Source of the DNA: Diplolepis rosae
Lineage: Eukaryota > Arthropoda > Insecta > Hymenoptera > Diplolepididae
Direction of reading: 5' to 3'
Length of the DNA stretch: 64,000 nt
Assembly: GCA_030998225.1 (NCBI GenBank)
Contig: JAPYXD010000608.1
Span: 1,518,501-1,582,500, forward strand
Part shown: piece after piece, positions 34,753 through 46,229 of the stretch
Layout: each line of letters starts with the position of its first letter
Position numbering within the stretch: the first letter of the stretch is position 1
The notes under the pieces: generated by a model
Seen by the model: the letters and a program-made list of their open reading frames with translations, nothing else
Database searches by the model: none
Told to the model about the DNA's origin: nothing
Program-made: the position numbers and the translations under genes

Positions 34753-37486
34753 CAGGGTGAGTCACATGAAGTGTTACAGAGCGATAGCACTTAAACTATT
34801 GATCATATCCAAAAATGTTTTAGATAAAAGTTTCAGTGTTCGAGAAGGCCGTCATACTGGACCACCCTATTATTTTATCGCTGGAGGCACTGAAGTTACG
34901 TCAAGGTCAACTCCACTTTTTTAAATGGAACTAGCTATTTTTTTCGATGAAGTTAATACAGATTTTAAGACGAATTCAGCGACCTACAACACAAGGTCAT
35001 TCTAGTCACGCAAAGTATGAAAATTGTTGAAAAATCGAAACATATCGGAATAATCACTTTCAAAGGATCCACTAACCTTGGTTTGGGTTTACCTACAAAA
35101 GATGCTCGAAGTGATGACCCTCAACTTGTACGCACTTGTTAATTCGCTAATGGAAAGACCGTCTAACTTCAGCCAACATTTGTGGTGTAATTTCGGTACA
35201 TGCTCGGCGTATTCTTTCTTTCATGTCGTTAGGCGTGGTAGGTGCTACCACCATTACGCGTTCTTTGACAAAACCCCATAAAAAGTAATCTGGTTATGTT
35301 AGATCTGGCGAACGAGGTGGTCAAGCTACAGGGCCGCCTCGTCCTATTCACTTTTCGTCAAAAATCTCATTCATCACTCTTCTTGAATACAGAGCATAAT
35401 GGGATGGTGCACCGCCGTGTTGCATCAACATGTTCATGCGAACATGCAAGGGCACGTCTTCCATTAATTGAGGCAGTACGTTTTGCAGAAAGTTTGCGTA
35501 AACTTGCCCAGTCAAGCGACCTTCAAACAAATATGGAGCAATGACGTGATCGCCGACAATACCGCACTAACAATTAACGGACCACGGATGTTGGAATAGT
35601 GCAGTTTAAATCCATCGAGGATTCTCATTTGTCCAATAATGCATATTGTGCCTTTTCACATTTCCCGTATTTGCGAAGTTAGCTTCATCAGAAAAAAGCA
35701 CATGACTCAAAAATGAGACATCTGTGTGCATTTTTCTACGAATCCAATTACAGAAATTGACGCGTTTTAGGAAATCATTACCGTACAAATCCTGATGTAA
35801 TGACATACGAAACAGATGGAACTTGTGTTGATGTAAGATTCCTGAATCAGATCGCTGACGAATTCCACTCTTTTTTTCCATTTGCCTGCTGCTCGCATGT
35901 GGATTTAGTGCAGTAGAAGCTAAGATAGCAGCCGCATTATTTTCATTAACAACACAGGTCTGCAAATAATGGGTTTGTATTTGTTATTGGAAAACGAAAG
36001 ATTATTTCCGGGGTAATTTTTGACGTAGAAGCCGAATCTGAAATCAGAATCAGCCTATCACGTCAGGATTTTGAGATTTTTGAGGTTATGTGCTCGAAAA
36101 ATGGGGGTTTTCGCTACTTTTGAGGTTATGTACAGAGCGGAAGAAATTTTTTTGGTTTTTTTCTCAAATGTCATCATTTAGCACTACTCTTTCCCTTCAG
36201 AATGAGATAATGAACAGTCTCGAGCGATTTTTTTCACAAAGATACGGCCATATCAAGTTTTGACATTTATCCGAACAACCTTATGAGCATTCACATTGAC
36301 TCTTTGGTTCATAGCATTTTGCATTTCAAAATTTATCTTGAAAATTTGTGCTTGCGGGTTTTGATGGTCTGTGAATAAGAATTTACAGTCAGAAAATTGA
36401 CATTTCCATTTCTAAAATGGCGGATCGAAATTTACGAAATTAAACGATTTCGCTCTCTAATGTCAATTTTCTGACTGTAAATTCTTATTCACAGACCATC
36501 AAAACCCACAAGCACAAATTTCCAAGATAAATTTTCGAATGCAGAATGGTATGCACCAAAGAGTCAATGTGAATGCTCATGAGGTTGTTCGGATAAATGT
36601 CAAAACTTGACATGGCCGTATCTTTGTGAAAAAAATCGCTCGAGACTGTTCATTATCTCATTCTGAAGGGAAAGAGTAGTGCTAAATGATGCCATTTGAG
36701 AAAAAAACCAAAAAAATTTCTTCCGCTCTGTACATAACCTCAAATATCTCAAAATCCTGACGTGATAAGCTGATTCTGATTCCGGATTCGGAATCTACGT
36801 CAAAAATTACTCCGGAAGCGACCCATAGCTTTTCAACAACAAAACCTTGCAGACCTGTGCAATTGGTCGACGTTTGACTCGTGTTTGTTTCACTGTACTA
36901 AAGCGACAGAAACGGTGAGCTAATCGCTTAAAAGCCATGTGCGATTTTTGTTGTCTATCCGGATAACGAGTCGCATACAAATCTTGGGCGTTTCTGTAAT
37001 GTTTACGGCATTCCCCCAGCACCATCAACATATCAAAATATTCTTGAAAATCGTTCATTTTCGCGTTCCGATGTTCTCACATCAGAAGGTAATGCGTGAC
37101 TAACTGATATGTCGAAAGAAAATGCTTACTTCCTGCCGATGTCAACAATACCCTATCGAAGTGTATTATCATGGGTATCGTAAGAATGGAAAAGAAATGA
37201 AAATGATTTTTCGACTATTTCCATACTTTGCGTTGTTTACCTTTTGTTGTAGGTCGCTGAATTCGTCTTAAAATCGGTAATGTCATCGAAAAAAAATACC
37301 TAGTTCCATTTTAAAAAGTGGAGTTGACTTTGACGTAGCTTCAGCGCCTCCACCAATAAAAAAATAGGGTGGTCCAGTATGACGGCCTTTTCGAACACTG
37401 AAACTTTTGTCTGAAACATTTTTGGATATGATCAATAGTTTGAGTGCTATCGCGCTATAACACTTTATGGTATGTGCCTCACCCTG
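34753..37486 (-). mobile_element. Tc1/mariner-superfamily element (DUF4817-type) with about 260 bp TIRs
   Basis: CAGGGTGAGTCACATGAAGT at the left and the complementary ACTTTATGGTATGTGCCTCA/CCCTG at the right are the ends of about 260 bp inverted arms (34753-35010 and 37230-37486). TA flanks both edges (34751-34752 and 37487-37488). The minus-strand transposase starts at 37058 (FQEYFDMLMVLGECRKHYRN, a DUF4817-like HTH). It is interrupted by a foldback at about 36.0-36.8 kb, and resumes at 35965 with VLFSDEANFANTGN. After stops it gives VIAPYLFEGRLTGQVYANFL, MQHGGAPSHYA, IGRGGPVA and PPRSPDLT. The expected Asp in QDGAPxH is Gly here. Dead copy. Confidence 0.88.
36006..36816. mobile_element. Near-perfect foldback nested in the Tc1-like transposase
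   Basis: About 810 bp. The arms run from TCCGGGGTAATTTTTGACGT at the left to ACGTCAAAAATTACTCCGGA at the right, with more than 380 bp per arm. They carry CAGAGCGGAAGAAATTTTTT, CGAGCGATTTTTTTCACAAA and GACCATCAAAACCC in both orientations. The loop is about 60 bp around 36410-36460. An outer 12 bp inverted match (CACAGGTCTGCA at 35954 and its complement at 36852) may mean the element is slightly longer. No coding capacity. Confidence 0.88.
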
Positions 37487-37656
37487 TATATGAGTGTAAA
37501 TGGAGATTTCGAATGTTGAAAAAAAGTACATCAAATATGTACTTAAGTTTGTAAACGAAATTATGAAATAAGATTTTGTTTAATGTAAAGCTTCATTAAA
37601 AAACCTTTTTTACGAAAGGTTATTCCAAAATTTTTTGATACGTAACATTGTTATAT

Positions 37657-38503
37657 CATCTGATCAAATTTGACCCCGACTAGTCCAGTTGAACCGCGTG
37701 CATGCACCTAAACGGTAAAAAGTTTTTTTCTAGGTTGGTAACACCTTCTTTGACAGTCGTGTGAAGTTTGAGCGGGAGACATCCATTACTGTGTGTTTGG
37801 CAGCCATTGGTTTACGACGCGAAAAGTTTTTCTAGCGATTTTTACTATGAAAAAGAAAAATGAACAACGAGTTTGCTTGAAATTTTGTGTGACATAAAAC
37901 ATTCAGTGAGGGTCATGAGATCGTAAAAAACTTGACTCATGCGAGTCGTCCATCCACCTCTGTTAACGACGATAACATCGAAAAAGTGAAGAAAATTGTG
38001 CTCGAAAATCGTCGTATTGGCATTAGAAAGGTAGCAGAGGTTCTCAACATCTCTTATGGATCGACTCAACACATTGTGGTTCAAGTTTTGGGTATGAAGA
38101 GCTTCGCCGCCAGACTCGTACCGAAAGACCTGAATGCGCCTTCACATTCCAGCCGTATTGTGACTGAATTTTTGGCTAAACACGAAACAAAAGTCATTGC
38201 TCAGCCACCGTAATCGACAGATTTGGCTCCCTGTGACTTTTTCTTGTTTCCAAAACTCAAATATCCGCTCTAGGGAACGCGCGATGAGTCGATTGAGGGC
38301 ATAAAAAGAAATTCGCTGAAGGAACTAAAGGCCATACCGGCTTAAGCCTATAAGAAGTGTATGGAAAATTGGATTAACCGTTGGCATGCTTGTATTGGCT
38401 CAAAAGGAACCTATTGTGAAGGTGATAATAAAGATTTGTATCAAAATACATAAAAATGGTTTTTTTTTAACCAGTCCTGGTCAAATTTGATCAGATGGTA
38501 TGC
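37657..38503 (+). mobile_element. Mariner relic, internally deleted, TIRs retained
   Basis: The left ATCATCTGATCAAATTTGAC and the complement of the right GTCAAATTTGATCAGATGGT form the TIRs. Product blocks are SRPSTSVNDDNIEKVKKIVL, IRKVAEVLNISYGSTQHIVV (HTH), VLGMKSFAARLVPKDLN, then a jump to the FLAKHETKVIAQPP region, TDLAPCDFFLFPKLKYPL and a C-terminus ENWINRWHACIGSKGTYCEG. The first and second catalytic Asp regions are deleted. The third motif here is APCDF. Confidence 0.87.
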
Positions 38504-38509
38504 CTTTGA

Positions 38510-39085
38510 AGAAGGAAGTGTAAGTGAAAGATTTTCAATATTTTAAAGAATAACGCGTACTAAGTCTTTTTCTATTATTGTTTTTTATTCGCTGACTTGG
38601 TGAAAAAGCAGTCAAAAAAATGTCTGAAGGTGGTCAACCCATTTCTTTGAACCGATTTAAGGAATTTATAGTGCGTCATTTGGGGAATAAATCTCGGAAC
38701 GGTGAAGAAGTACCTGGCAAATAAAATGTATGATTTTGGTAGAGGTCGAAGTAGATGGACACCATATCCTGGTGCTACACGTTCTAGTCAGACTTTCCGA
38801 AATCTGACAGCGAATTCCTGAAATCACTATCGCTCTAAACAATCGAAACAACCGAACCTACACATACTTGACCCGGAGAAGTCAATGAAACTAGGCCACA
38901 CAAAAAGTGAATCAAGTATAGTAGATATTTACATCCAATTAGTAGAGTAAATAATGGATCATCAACTACGGAGTATAAAAGAGATGCAAAGAAGGTTTAG
39001 CGAGGGCAAGCTAATCAACACACAATTTCATTGCTCAATGCCGGGATAATCTGACGTTCGACAGATAACAATTTTAAAAAAATGA
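38510..39085. other. Possible gag/5' pol of the Gypsy relic
   Basis: Readings such as GRGRSRWTPYPGATRSSQTF (about 38740) could be the 3' end of a gag. I saw no Cys-His knuckle, so it is unsupported. Confidence 0.25.
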
Positions 39086-39089
39086 TAGC

Positions 39090-39361
39090 GTGCTTGTGAA
39101 ATGCATAAAGACAGTTGTTGTAAACGGCGAAGAGTTTAGTGGACAAATAGACCTCGGAAGTTTGGATTCTACGATTATACAATCTAAAGTGCAATCTACG
39201 AAATTCAAAATTTAATTTGAAAACGTGAGATGCAGGTTCTCACCATGAACCTGACAACTCTTTTTTGTGAGCCCAACTAATTTTACAAATTCGAAAATGC
39301 CCGAGATAAAATACTTATCTTATCGTGGTGTTGAGCGCCAGTCACTTTACCTAAAGTGACA
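39090..39361 (+). pseudogene. Gypsy retrotransposon protease fragment
   Basis: The frame reads KCIKTVVVNGEEFSGQIDLG, then SLDSTI. This matches the Gypsy protease active-site strand (DSG/A T/S), but the residue after the Asp is Leu. Then comes PEIKYLSYRGVERQSLYLK, a conserved segment between protease and RT. It is cut by an LTR-like block and continues after it. Confidence 0.7.
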
Positions 39362-40203
39362 ATGTCAAGCTAAATGATTCTGAGACCCAAAACTAATAAA
39401 ACTAAATACAAGGCGGGGTCAAATAAGAGTCACAACAGTGAGCGGGTAATAAATAAGAAGCCAGGATGCAATTAAAATGAAACTTGACAGAACACTATTT
39501 ATTAAAATAAATGAACTCTATACAATTTAAAGTTTTACAAAGAAAATGCTAAAATATCAAAAGGAATGTTAGAAATCAAAATCACACAAGCCTCGGAACT
39601 TTCCGAGTCACCCGCAACAATATGCCGACTTTAACTTACTCTATCGCGTCACCACCCGAGAGAACAAGGATATAATAAAGATTTACTTTAATCATGAAAC
39701 TTTTGCTATCGCGAGAGAGAGTGAGATTAATTATGAAATAAAGATGCAAATATTAAAGAGAGCACTCACGAACACATAAAGAGAAAGAGGCAAAGTAGTC
39801 TCGGTAGGTGTGATGGACGCCAAGGCGTTACTAGCAGTTATACGATGTTCGGTAGTTCCGGACCAGTTGCCAAAAGAAAATTAGATAAAAACCTTTTACG
39901 CTATCTGTATGATATCATCCAATTCCGGGTCGTAACGTAAGATAAATTCTACTTCCATTTCACCCTTAAATATCCTTAATATTCCTTCCGACGGCACACA
40001 GTTGAGGGTGGCACTGGCTGTTATAAGTCGCAGGACGAGAGTGACGAAGGAAGTCACGACGCCAGCAAAATTCCTGACCTGCCCCATGAATTGATCGCGT
40101 GACCCAATCGCGAACCCGGAAGCAGGTCACATGTCATATTTCTGACAGCCGACTAGGCTAATCGTGCCTAGTACAATAATTGCCCTCGGCAAACAATTAC
40201 AGC
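39362..40203 (-). mobile_element. LTR-like block inserted in Gypsy pol
   Basis: The block starts near TGTCAAGCTAAATGATTC and ends GGCAAACAATTACA, so its minus-strand form begins TGTAATTGTTTGCCGAGGGC. It contains AATAAA-type signals on the minus strand and no protein. It separates the protease-linker from the RT of one Gypsy copy, so it looks like a solo LTR (about 840 bp) in reverse orientation. A clean target duplication was not found (TAAAG on each outer side is possible). Confidence 0.5.
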
Positions 40204-40212
40204 GTAAAGCTA

Positions 40213-41310
40213 TCGTTCAGCCAGTTCGCTAGGGAACTTATTTGAAATTCTAGATCTTGCGCAGAGTTATATACAAGTCCCGTTCTCTGAAGAAGCTAGT
40301 ATCAAATCAGCGTTTATAACAACAGACGAGACGGGACAAATTACCCAAATGATATTTGGTTTATTGAGTACCCCTCTTTATTTTTCTGAACTGATGTGAA
40401 ATTTTTTGGCCATTACATAATTAAAAAGTATTATTTTACCTCGATGATATAATGATTCCGGGAAAATCTTAGAGTGGGTTAAAGGAACGTTTAATTCTGA
40501 TCCTCGAAGCCCTATCTGAAACGAGTTTAACCATCTATTTAAAAAAATATCGCTTTCATATCACTAACTTCAAATATTTGGGGTTTGAAATATCCGAAAA
40601 AGAAGTTAAATCCAGTGTACACAAAGTTAAGGCAATCCTCAAATTTCCTGAACCTAAGAACACTCATAATGTTCGAGGATTTGTGAAACTATCGTGCTAT
40701 CCAAGGTGTTAAATTCATAACTTTTTATAAATTGCATAACCCTTATATGATTTATTAAAAAAAAAACGACCTTTTACTTAAGGAGTGCGTAAAATCGAAA
40801 CTTTTAAAATGGTAAGATGAAAAACACTTTGGGTTTCCTAACTAGTTTTACGAGCTTACATGCCAAATAAAGAAACCAAATTGCATATGGATGCAAGTTA
40901 GAAAGGCTTAGTAGCAATGCTACAACAACGATCGAATGTTAAAAAAATTTCACCCGGCATATGCCATCAGTCGTAGAAATAGCGACTCGACTACGAACTT
41001 GGTTAATCAACATAAAATTTGAGATTGTTACAGACTATAAATACGAAGTTCGTTACGATAAAAGCAGAGCGATCAATATAAAATACGCTGTGGGAGATAT
41101 CATTTCATGATAGTAAAACCCAAACAATAGACGAGTCTACTAAGCTTCGAAAGAAGTTCAGAGGACCTGTAATGATAACAGCAGTTTTTCCTTCGTGCAC
41201 TTATGGCTTCGCGGATTTGAGGGTCAGTGAAAGAGGTCACAGATATTTGGCGATAGCACACAAGACATTACTGTCGGCCACCTCGAGCATCAACATATGA
41301 ATGTTTACAA
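40213..41310 (+). pseudogene. Gypsy reverse transcriptase / RNase H / pol 3' end, decayed
   Basis: Blocks in order are SSLGNLFEILDLAQSYIQVP, ASIKSAFITTDETGQ, MIFGLLSTPLYFSELM, FYLDDIM (RT active site with both Asp), IPGKILEWV-like, FPEPKNTHNVRGFVKLS, LHMDAS (RNase H start, about 40888) and VTDYKY. The integrase core is missing. The remaining YAVGDII and KLRKKFRGPVMITAVFP (about 41088-41180) are the post-integrase tail, with CTYGFADLRVSERGHRY after. Many stops and frameshifts. Confidence 0.8.
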
Positions 41311-41464
41311 GTGAATGAAAATCACATACCAGATGCAACATTTTTTTGGAAAAAAGTTTACCCAGTCACAGTTAAAACAGTACTTACGATTCAAGTCAAC
41401 TGTTCTGATCATTTTATATTATATTATTCTATTAATTTGATTTATAGAAATCCATGAATACACT

Positions 41465-41737
41465 TTATCATGATCTGTCTTCTGTAGAGGACATATTACT
41501 GAAAGAATTAACCGCGATATCCTAAGCTGAGGCCCCAGTAATGCCTTAGCTTGTCTGTCGTCTAATATATTTTCCTAGATTTTTTTTTTATGATCATCCT
41601 AAACCCACTGTTCCGCTACCATTTTAATCGAACTGCGTTCTTATCCTGCCGCCGTCTCGGGGCCCTACAGAAGTTTTCTTGAGTCTTCTCTGGCTAGTTG
41701 ATCCACTTTTTCGTTTCCATAGATCCCAGCGCACAGT
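41465..41737 (-). pseudogene. LINE RNase H tail (3' part of split LINE)
   Basis: The minus-strand reading gives GSMETKKWINQ (a GNExADELA equivalent in a shifted frame, MYGNEKVDQLAREDS), then GPETAAG and TDKLRHYWGLSLGYRG. These follow the end of a LINE-type RNase H domain. It directly continues the LINE part at 42718-43340; the two are separated by an inserted element. Confidence 0.6.
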
Positions 41738-42711
41738 GGTCGGAAAATCCAAAAAGCTGGCCAAAATATGAAGGTTTTATTGGAATCACATGATGTTTGG
41801 TATTCCTAAGTTTTCTATGTCGCTGATTACGTTACTGAACTCAGATTTCCAAAATTAATAATGTTGAATACAATATGGTGGACAAAATTTTGGAAAAAGT
41901 CATCCAATCTCTTTGAAACTCGACAGTTAGGAGTTTTTAAGGTCGCTGATTCGATAGTGAATTTAGATTTTGAAAATTCAAGATGGCGGATCCAATATGG
42001 CGGGCTGATTTTGAAATGTCATTTAATTTTTCTGAAACTCGATATTTAGGAATTTTGAAGGTCGCTGATTACGAAACAAAATTTAGATTTTTGAAATTCA
42101 ACATTACGGATCCAATAAAATTCAAGAAAAGTTCATTCTATCGTTTCAATACTGAGTATGAATGTTTGCCGTTCCTTACAAAAATTCTATTAACTTATTC
42201 ATCCGCAGCTATCCGCAGCTAATTCTTTACAGATTTGTGGAAAAACGTATTTCGAATACTATGCAGGTTTTTATTGCGCAGAATACTACAAAATGATTAA
42301 CTTTTTGCATATGTTAAACCGATTTGGTGAATTTTGTTTCCATAGTTTTCCACATAATGATTGTATGTTTATAAGAAAGTGTCAATGAGATAAAATATCT
42401 CGAGTTACAGAATTAAATTATACATACCCTGACTGGCAAAATCTATTTTGTTCCATTGCGAACAGACCAATCGAAGTTATTTTCTTCACTTGTTGACTGA
42501 GACGTACTGTATCTATCGCTTGAGCTATATGATGCAGCGCGAGAATAGGCGAACTTCGCACTGGAACCTGATGTTAATATTGGGTTCTGTGTTCCCCTCG
42601 GCCTCCGAAATATACGCAAAGGATCCTAATCTATCAACTGTTACATTTGAAATTACAAAAATAAAAAAATTAAGTTATAGAATTTTGGCCACGTTTCCCA
42701 AATTTCCGACC
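41738..42711. mobile_element. Inverted-repeat element carrying a tandem satellite, inserted in a LINE
   Basis: The ends read GGTCGGAAAATCC and, in reverse complement, GGTCGGAAATT. The LINE RNase H frame stops at WVP on one side and resumes with HCALG on the other, so the intervening 974 bp is an insertion. Flanking GCACAGT / GCAGTGT are an imperfect target-duplication candidate. It contains the tandem array annotated next. The rest has no protein I recognise. Confidence 0.65.
41790..42150. repeat. Tandem satellite, period about 119-123 bp
   Basis: GTCGCTGATT recurs at 41819, 41942 and 42061. Each unit also has TTTAGATTTTgAAATTCAA, ATGGCGGATCCAATATGGCG and TCTGAAACTCGATATTTAGG variants. About three diverged copies. 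I recall similar repeats in other arthropod genomes. Confidence 0.75.
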
Positions 42712-42717
42712 ATTATG

Positions 42718-43340
42718 CAGTGTTACTGGGGACCCAATCCAAACTAAGATGGATGCTTCCTCCCAGATTTTCCAGTACTGTTATACAGTCCCAGACAAGT
42801 CTGGAGATTATGACAGAATTTTCAAGGGTTGCTAGTGCCGCCAGACTGTCAATGCAAATCCTAATCTCTTGACCGACCTTGCCGTTCCCCAGCATGTTCT
42901 GAGCGCAGATCAGGATTGAGATCACTTCTGCTTGCCACATTGTGACATAAGAACCAATTGGCATAGAAGAATTCCTGCCCCAGTACCGTAACTGTACCGC
43001 CCGCCTTTTTGGATCCATCAGTATACCATCCTTCACCTCTTAAAGGAAGCCTCCCATTAGTGATAGTCCAATCCTCCCTGTTAGATCGGGGTACTTTATA
43101 GCACCTTTGAAATTTAAACTGTTTGCCAGTTTCGTCCTGTCTCATGATCATTTTCTTAGCTGCTTTCCAGGAATCGGGTGTATACCCTAAGGCTAAGCAT
43201 GTAAAAAGCAAAAATCCCGGTCCACTTTGCTGTAGGGCCGGAAAGATACCATCCTCTCCTGGTGCTATAAATGGTTTAAAAGACTCGACTGCTTATTTAA
43301 CCTTTTCGGGTGTTACGATTTTTGAAATTGATCCCAATAA
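42718..43340 (-). pseudogene. LINE with RNase H, RT mostly deleted
   Basis: Minus strand: VTPEKVK-like linker, ESFKPFIAPGEDGIFPALQQ (RT start), CLALGYTPDSWKAAKKMIM. Then comes a jump over the RT core to PRSNREDWTITNGRLPLRGE, GWYTDGSKKAGG (RNase H, first catalytic Asp), QAEVISILICAQNMLGNG, IRICIDSLAAL (second Asp) and LSLDWVP. The RNase H catalytic Asp residues and the Glu of AEV remain. The RT catalytic motif is gone. The element family is I/Jockey-like; I do not assign a name. Confidence 0.78.
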
Positions 43341-43344
43341 CTCT

Positions 43345-45408
43345 AATTTCTAAGGTGTGGTCTAATCAGATCTACTCCCTCGTACTATCCTATTTTCCTG
43401 AATCCTGGTGAATTAATCTCCAATAAAAGATGAGTGGGTCCACGTTTTTTTTGCCTGTTAAAGAATGATATCACCTTTCTTCCCCAGCTCTCCAAGTGTG
43501 TATTTCACCATCTGGCACCTATTTGCGGAATAGTCTCTTTCAATGGACTGTTGTTTGAACAAGAGGTCTGACTTCGTTCAGTTTCTGAAGTGAGCATCAA
43601 CAAATTGCGACGACATAGACATTTGTTTCTGTTACTATTTTGGACATCATTTCCTCTTTGAAAAGTTGTAGGAAAATATTTTTTTCAGTTTGTTTAATTC
43701 ATAAAGCTCAGAAATCTGAAGGAGATTATGAAGATGGGTATGTAACCCAATCGAATATTAAGGGGGTGAAATAAGCCTTGGATGAAATTTAACTAATAGC
43801 ATACATACTTGATTATTTCATAAAATATAAGGGATACAAGAAAGTGCTTAACAGCCAAAATTATGCGAATTTGACGTTCTTTGAAATTGTGTGTAAAATA
43901 CATTAAGAAATCCTTTCCCTATATTTGAATGTCTCTGTTAAAGACATTTTATTTCAATTTCCTCGCTAACTGTAACAGTTACAGATAAGTTGGTAAGAAA
44001 TTTAATGCAAAATTTTTAACCCACGTTCGAATAATATATATAACATACCTATAAATTAACTTGTGTAGTTTAAAAAATTTATCAAACCGCAAAATTCTTG
44101 TTGACAAAATTCAAGAATATACATATCTCAAATTTGCCCTCTCTTAGTACGTAAACCAAGTTATTTATCGAACCACCCTGTTATATATTTATATCAAGTA
44201 TCATTCATTCATTATATCACATCAACAAAAAAAAGTATTATCTTGGGCGCGGTAGTGATATTATGGAACATAGTGTTGACAATTGTGATATTCGATGAAA
44301 AAGTGTTGACAAATGAAGACTTTTTATACCACGTGAATTTAAGTATAAGTGGTGCGCCACAAATATCACAATATATTTCTGTTGCACGTTTATTTAAATA
44401 TAATTTTACAGGTGTTTGAAGCCTATACGTAATCATTAGGTGCTTTAAATATGGAAGCTGCAAGTCTTATAGCGAATTCACCCCCTTGATCTTTTGATAC
44501 GATTAACAAAGATGATAATAATTATACTGCTTATACAGCGGGTGAAATAGTGTAGCTATAGGGGGGTGGCTAATTATAGGGAGTGTCTGGTAATATCATT
44601 TTACGAGGAAATAAACATTGCATACGATGAAACACATTTCAAAGTTCAGTTTATAATTAATTTCACTGCAGAAAATGACTAATAATTTGTTATTTTTAAA
44701 AAAAATGCACAATTCATTAGAAGCAAACGACACAGGGACATAGCAGATGAAACTTTAATGACTAACGTGACACCTAACCTTGTTTCAGGCTTTCACGAAA
44801 CAGTGTGTCTTTTTAAAATGTATTTTTTTGTTGGCAACTAATATATTAATTACTTAAGTAAATTTAACTTGATACCATAAAATGGAAATAGAACACGGAA
44901 AATTGAGACCAACTGGTGTTTTTAATGAATATTATATTCCAATGATAAAAAATGCAATAAAATATTTTTTTTTTTTAGCTAAATAGCAGTCTTTCAATTT
45001 TCCAACTAGTTTATAAACACAATTTAGTTTTATGTAGGTAGTTTTCATAAGTATTCCTTAAACATTTATTTAATAATTAAATATTTTAAATATATTTAAA
45101 ACACAACGTACAAAATCTACTAATGAAAAAATTAATAAATCTCTTTAAACAGTTGTTCAATCTAATTTGAAATATATACTCACTTTTATTTTATATGATA
45201 ACAAAATCTTCAATAATTATTTAAATTTGATTTAATTTTCTCACTCTATGATAAGAAACATATCAAGACATCAAAATGCCACTACCATCATATGCACTGC
45301 ACCGATAAGCAAATGTATGTTTGTCGTCTGCTCTTCTGGCCACAAATTTGATTTTCCTCTTATTTTTCTTCTATTAAGGGATTCTTCGAGTAAAACTGAT
45401 CGCACTTT
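43345..45408. other. No gene recognised
   Basis: AT-rich intron sequence with no supported exon. A frame at 44463-44212 on the minus strand (83 codons) includes a lone CDIC pair and nothing recognisable. Confidence 0.45.
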
Positions 45409-46228
45409 TTGGATCTATAACTTAATTCGTGCGGTTTGCTAAGAGATGGCGTAACTTTATTATTATTCCATCGTTCCAATATTCCGAACATGCGTTGGAA
45501 AGCTACTGTCATTGTGCGTCTTTTTTAGTATATGTCATTAATTTGAAGCGTAAACAACAATAATTTCTTTTCACTCAAATATGTCGAACTTTGTGCCTGA
45601 AAAAGTGTTTTTGCGGGGAGTTCTTCTTCATTACTTTAATATGAAGAAAACTGCTGCCGAAAGTCATTGTATTTTGGTGGAAGTTTATGGTGAACATGCT
45701 CTAGTTGAGCGAACGTGCCAAAAGTGGTTTGCACGATTTCAAAGTTGTGATTTTGGCTTGGAAGACGAGGAACGTCCTGGGCAGCCAAAAAAGTTTAAAG
45801 ATGAAGAACTGGAAGCATTACTCGATGAAGATTGTTGCCAAACACAAGAAGAGCTCGCAGGATTTTTGGGAGTCACTCAAACAGCCATTTCAAAACGTTT
45901 AAAAGCAGCCGGATACTTCAAAAGCAAGGAAATTGGGTTCCACATGAACTCAAGCCGAGAGATGTTGAAAGGCGGTTTTGCATGTCCGAAATGCTGCTGG
46001 AACGCCACAAAAAGAAGTCATTTTTGCATCGGATCGTTACTGGTGATGAAAAATGGATCGACTACGACAACCCCAAGCGTAAAAAATCATATGTGAAACC
46101 CGGCCAACCAGCCAAATCAACAGCAAAGCCGTGGGCAATACTTTAAATAATACTATTGTGCATGGTTTTCTTAAATAAACGTTCAAATTTTGAAAAAAAA
46201 ACCGCACGAATTAAGTTATAGATACAAT
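45409..46228 (+). mobile_element. Mauritiana-type mariner, copy 3, 3' half deleted
   Basis: The ends are TTGGATCTATAACTTAATTC and its complement, with one base difference. The transposase starts at 45581 (MSNFVPEKVFLRGVLLHYFN), reads through HTH 1 and LGVTQTAISKRLKAAGYF, shifts frame at about 45918, and keeps VTGDEKWIDYDN. At about 46128 it jumps from STAKP to the last codons WAIL (a GQYFE-region join) and the 3' TIR. About 430 bp of the 3' coding region with two catalytic Asp residues is missing, yet both TIRs are kept. Confidence 0.93.
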
Positions 46229-46229
46229 T

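Noticed and set aside
39326..39342. TGGCGCTCAACACC on the minus strand, resembling a primer-binding site next to the LTR-like block
   Set aside because: On the plus strand the same bases encode the conserved Gypsy segment YRGVERQ, so the resemblance is most likely accidental.
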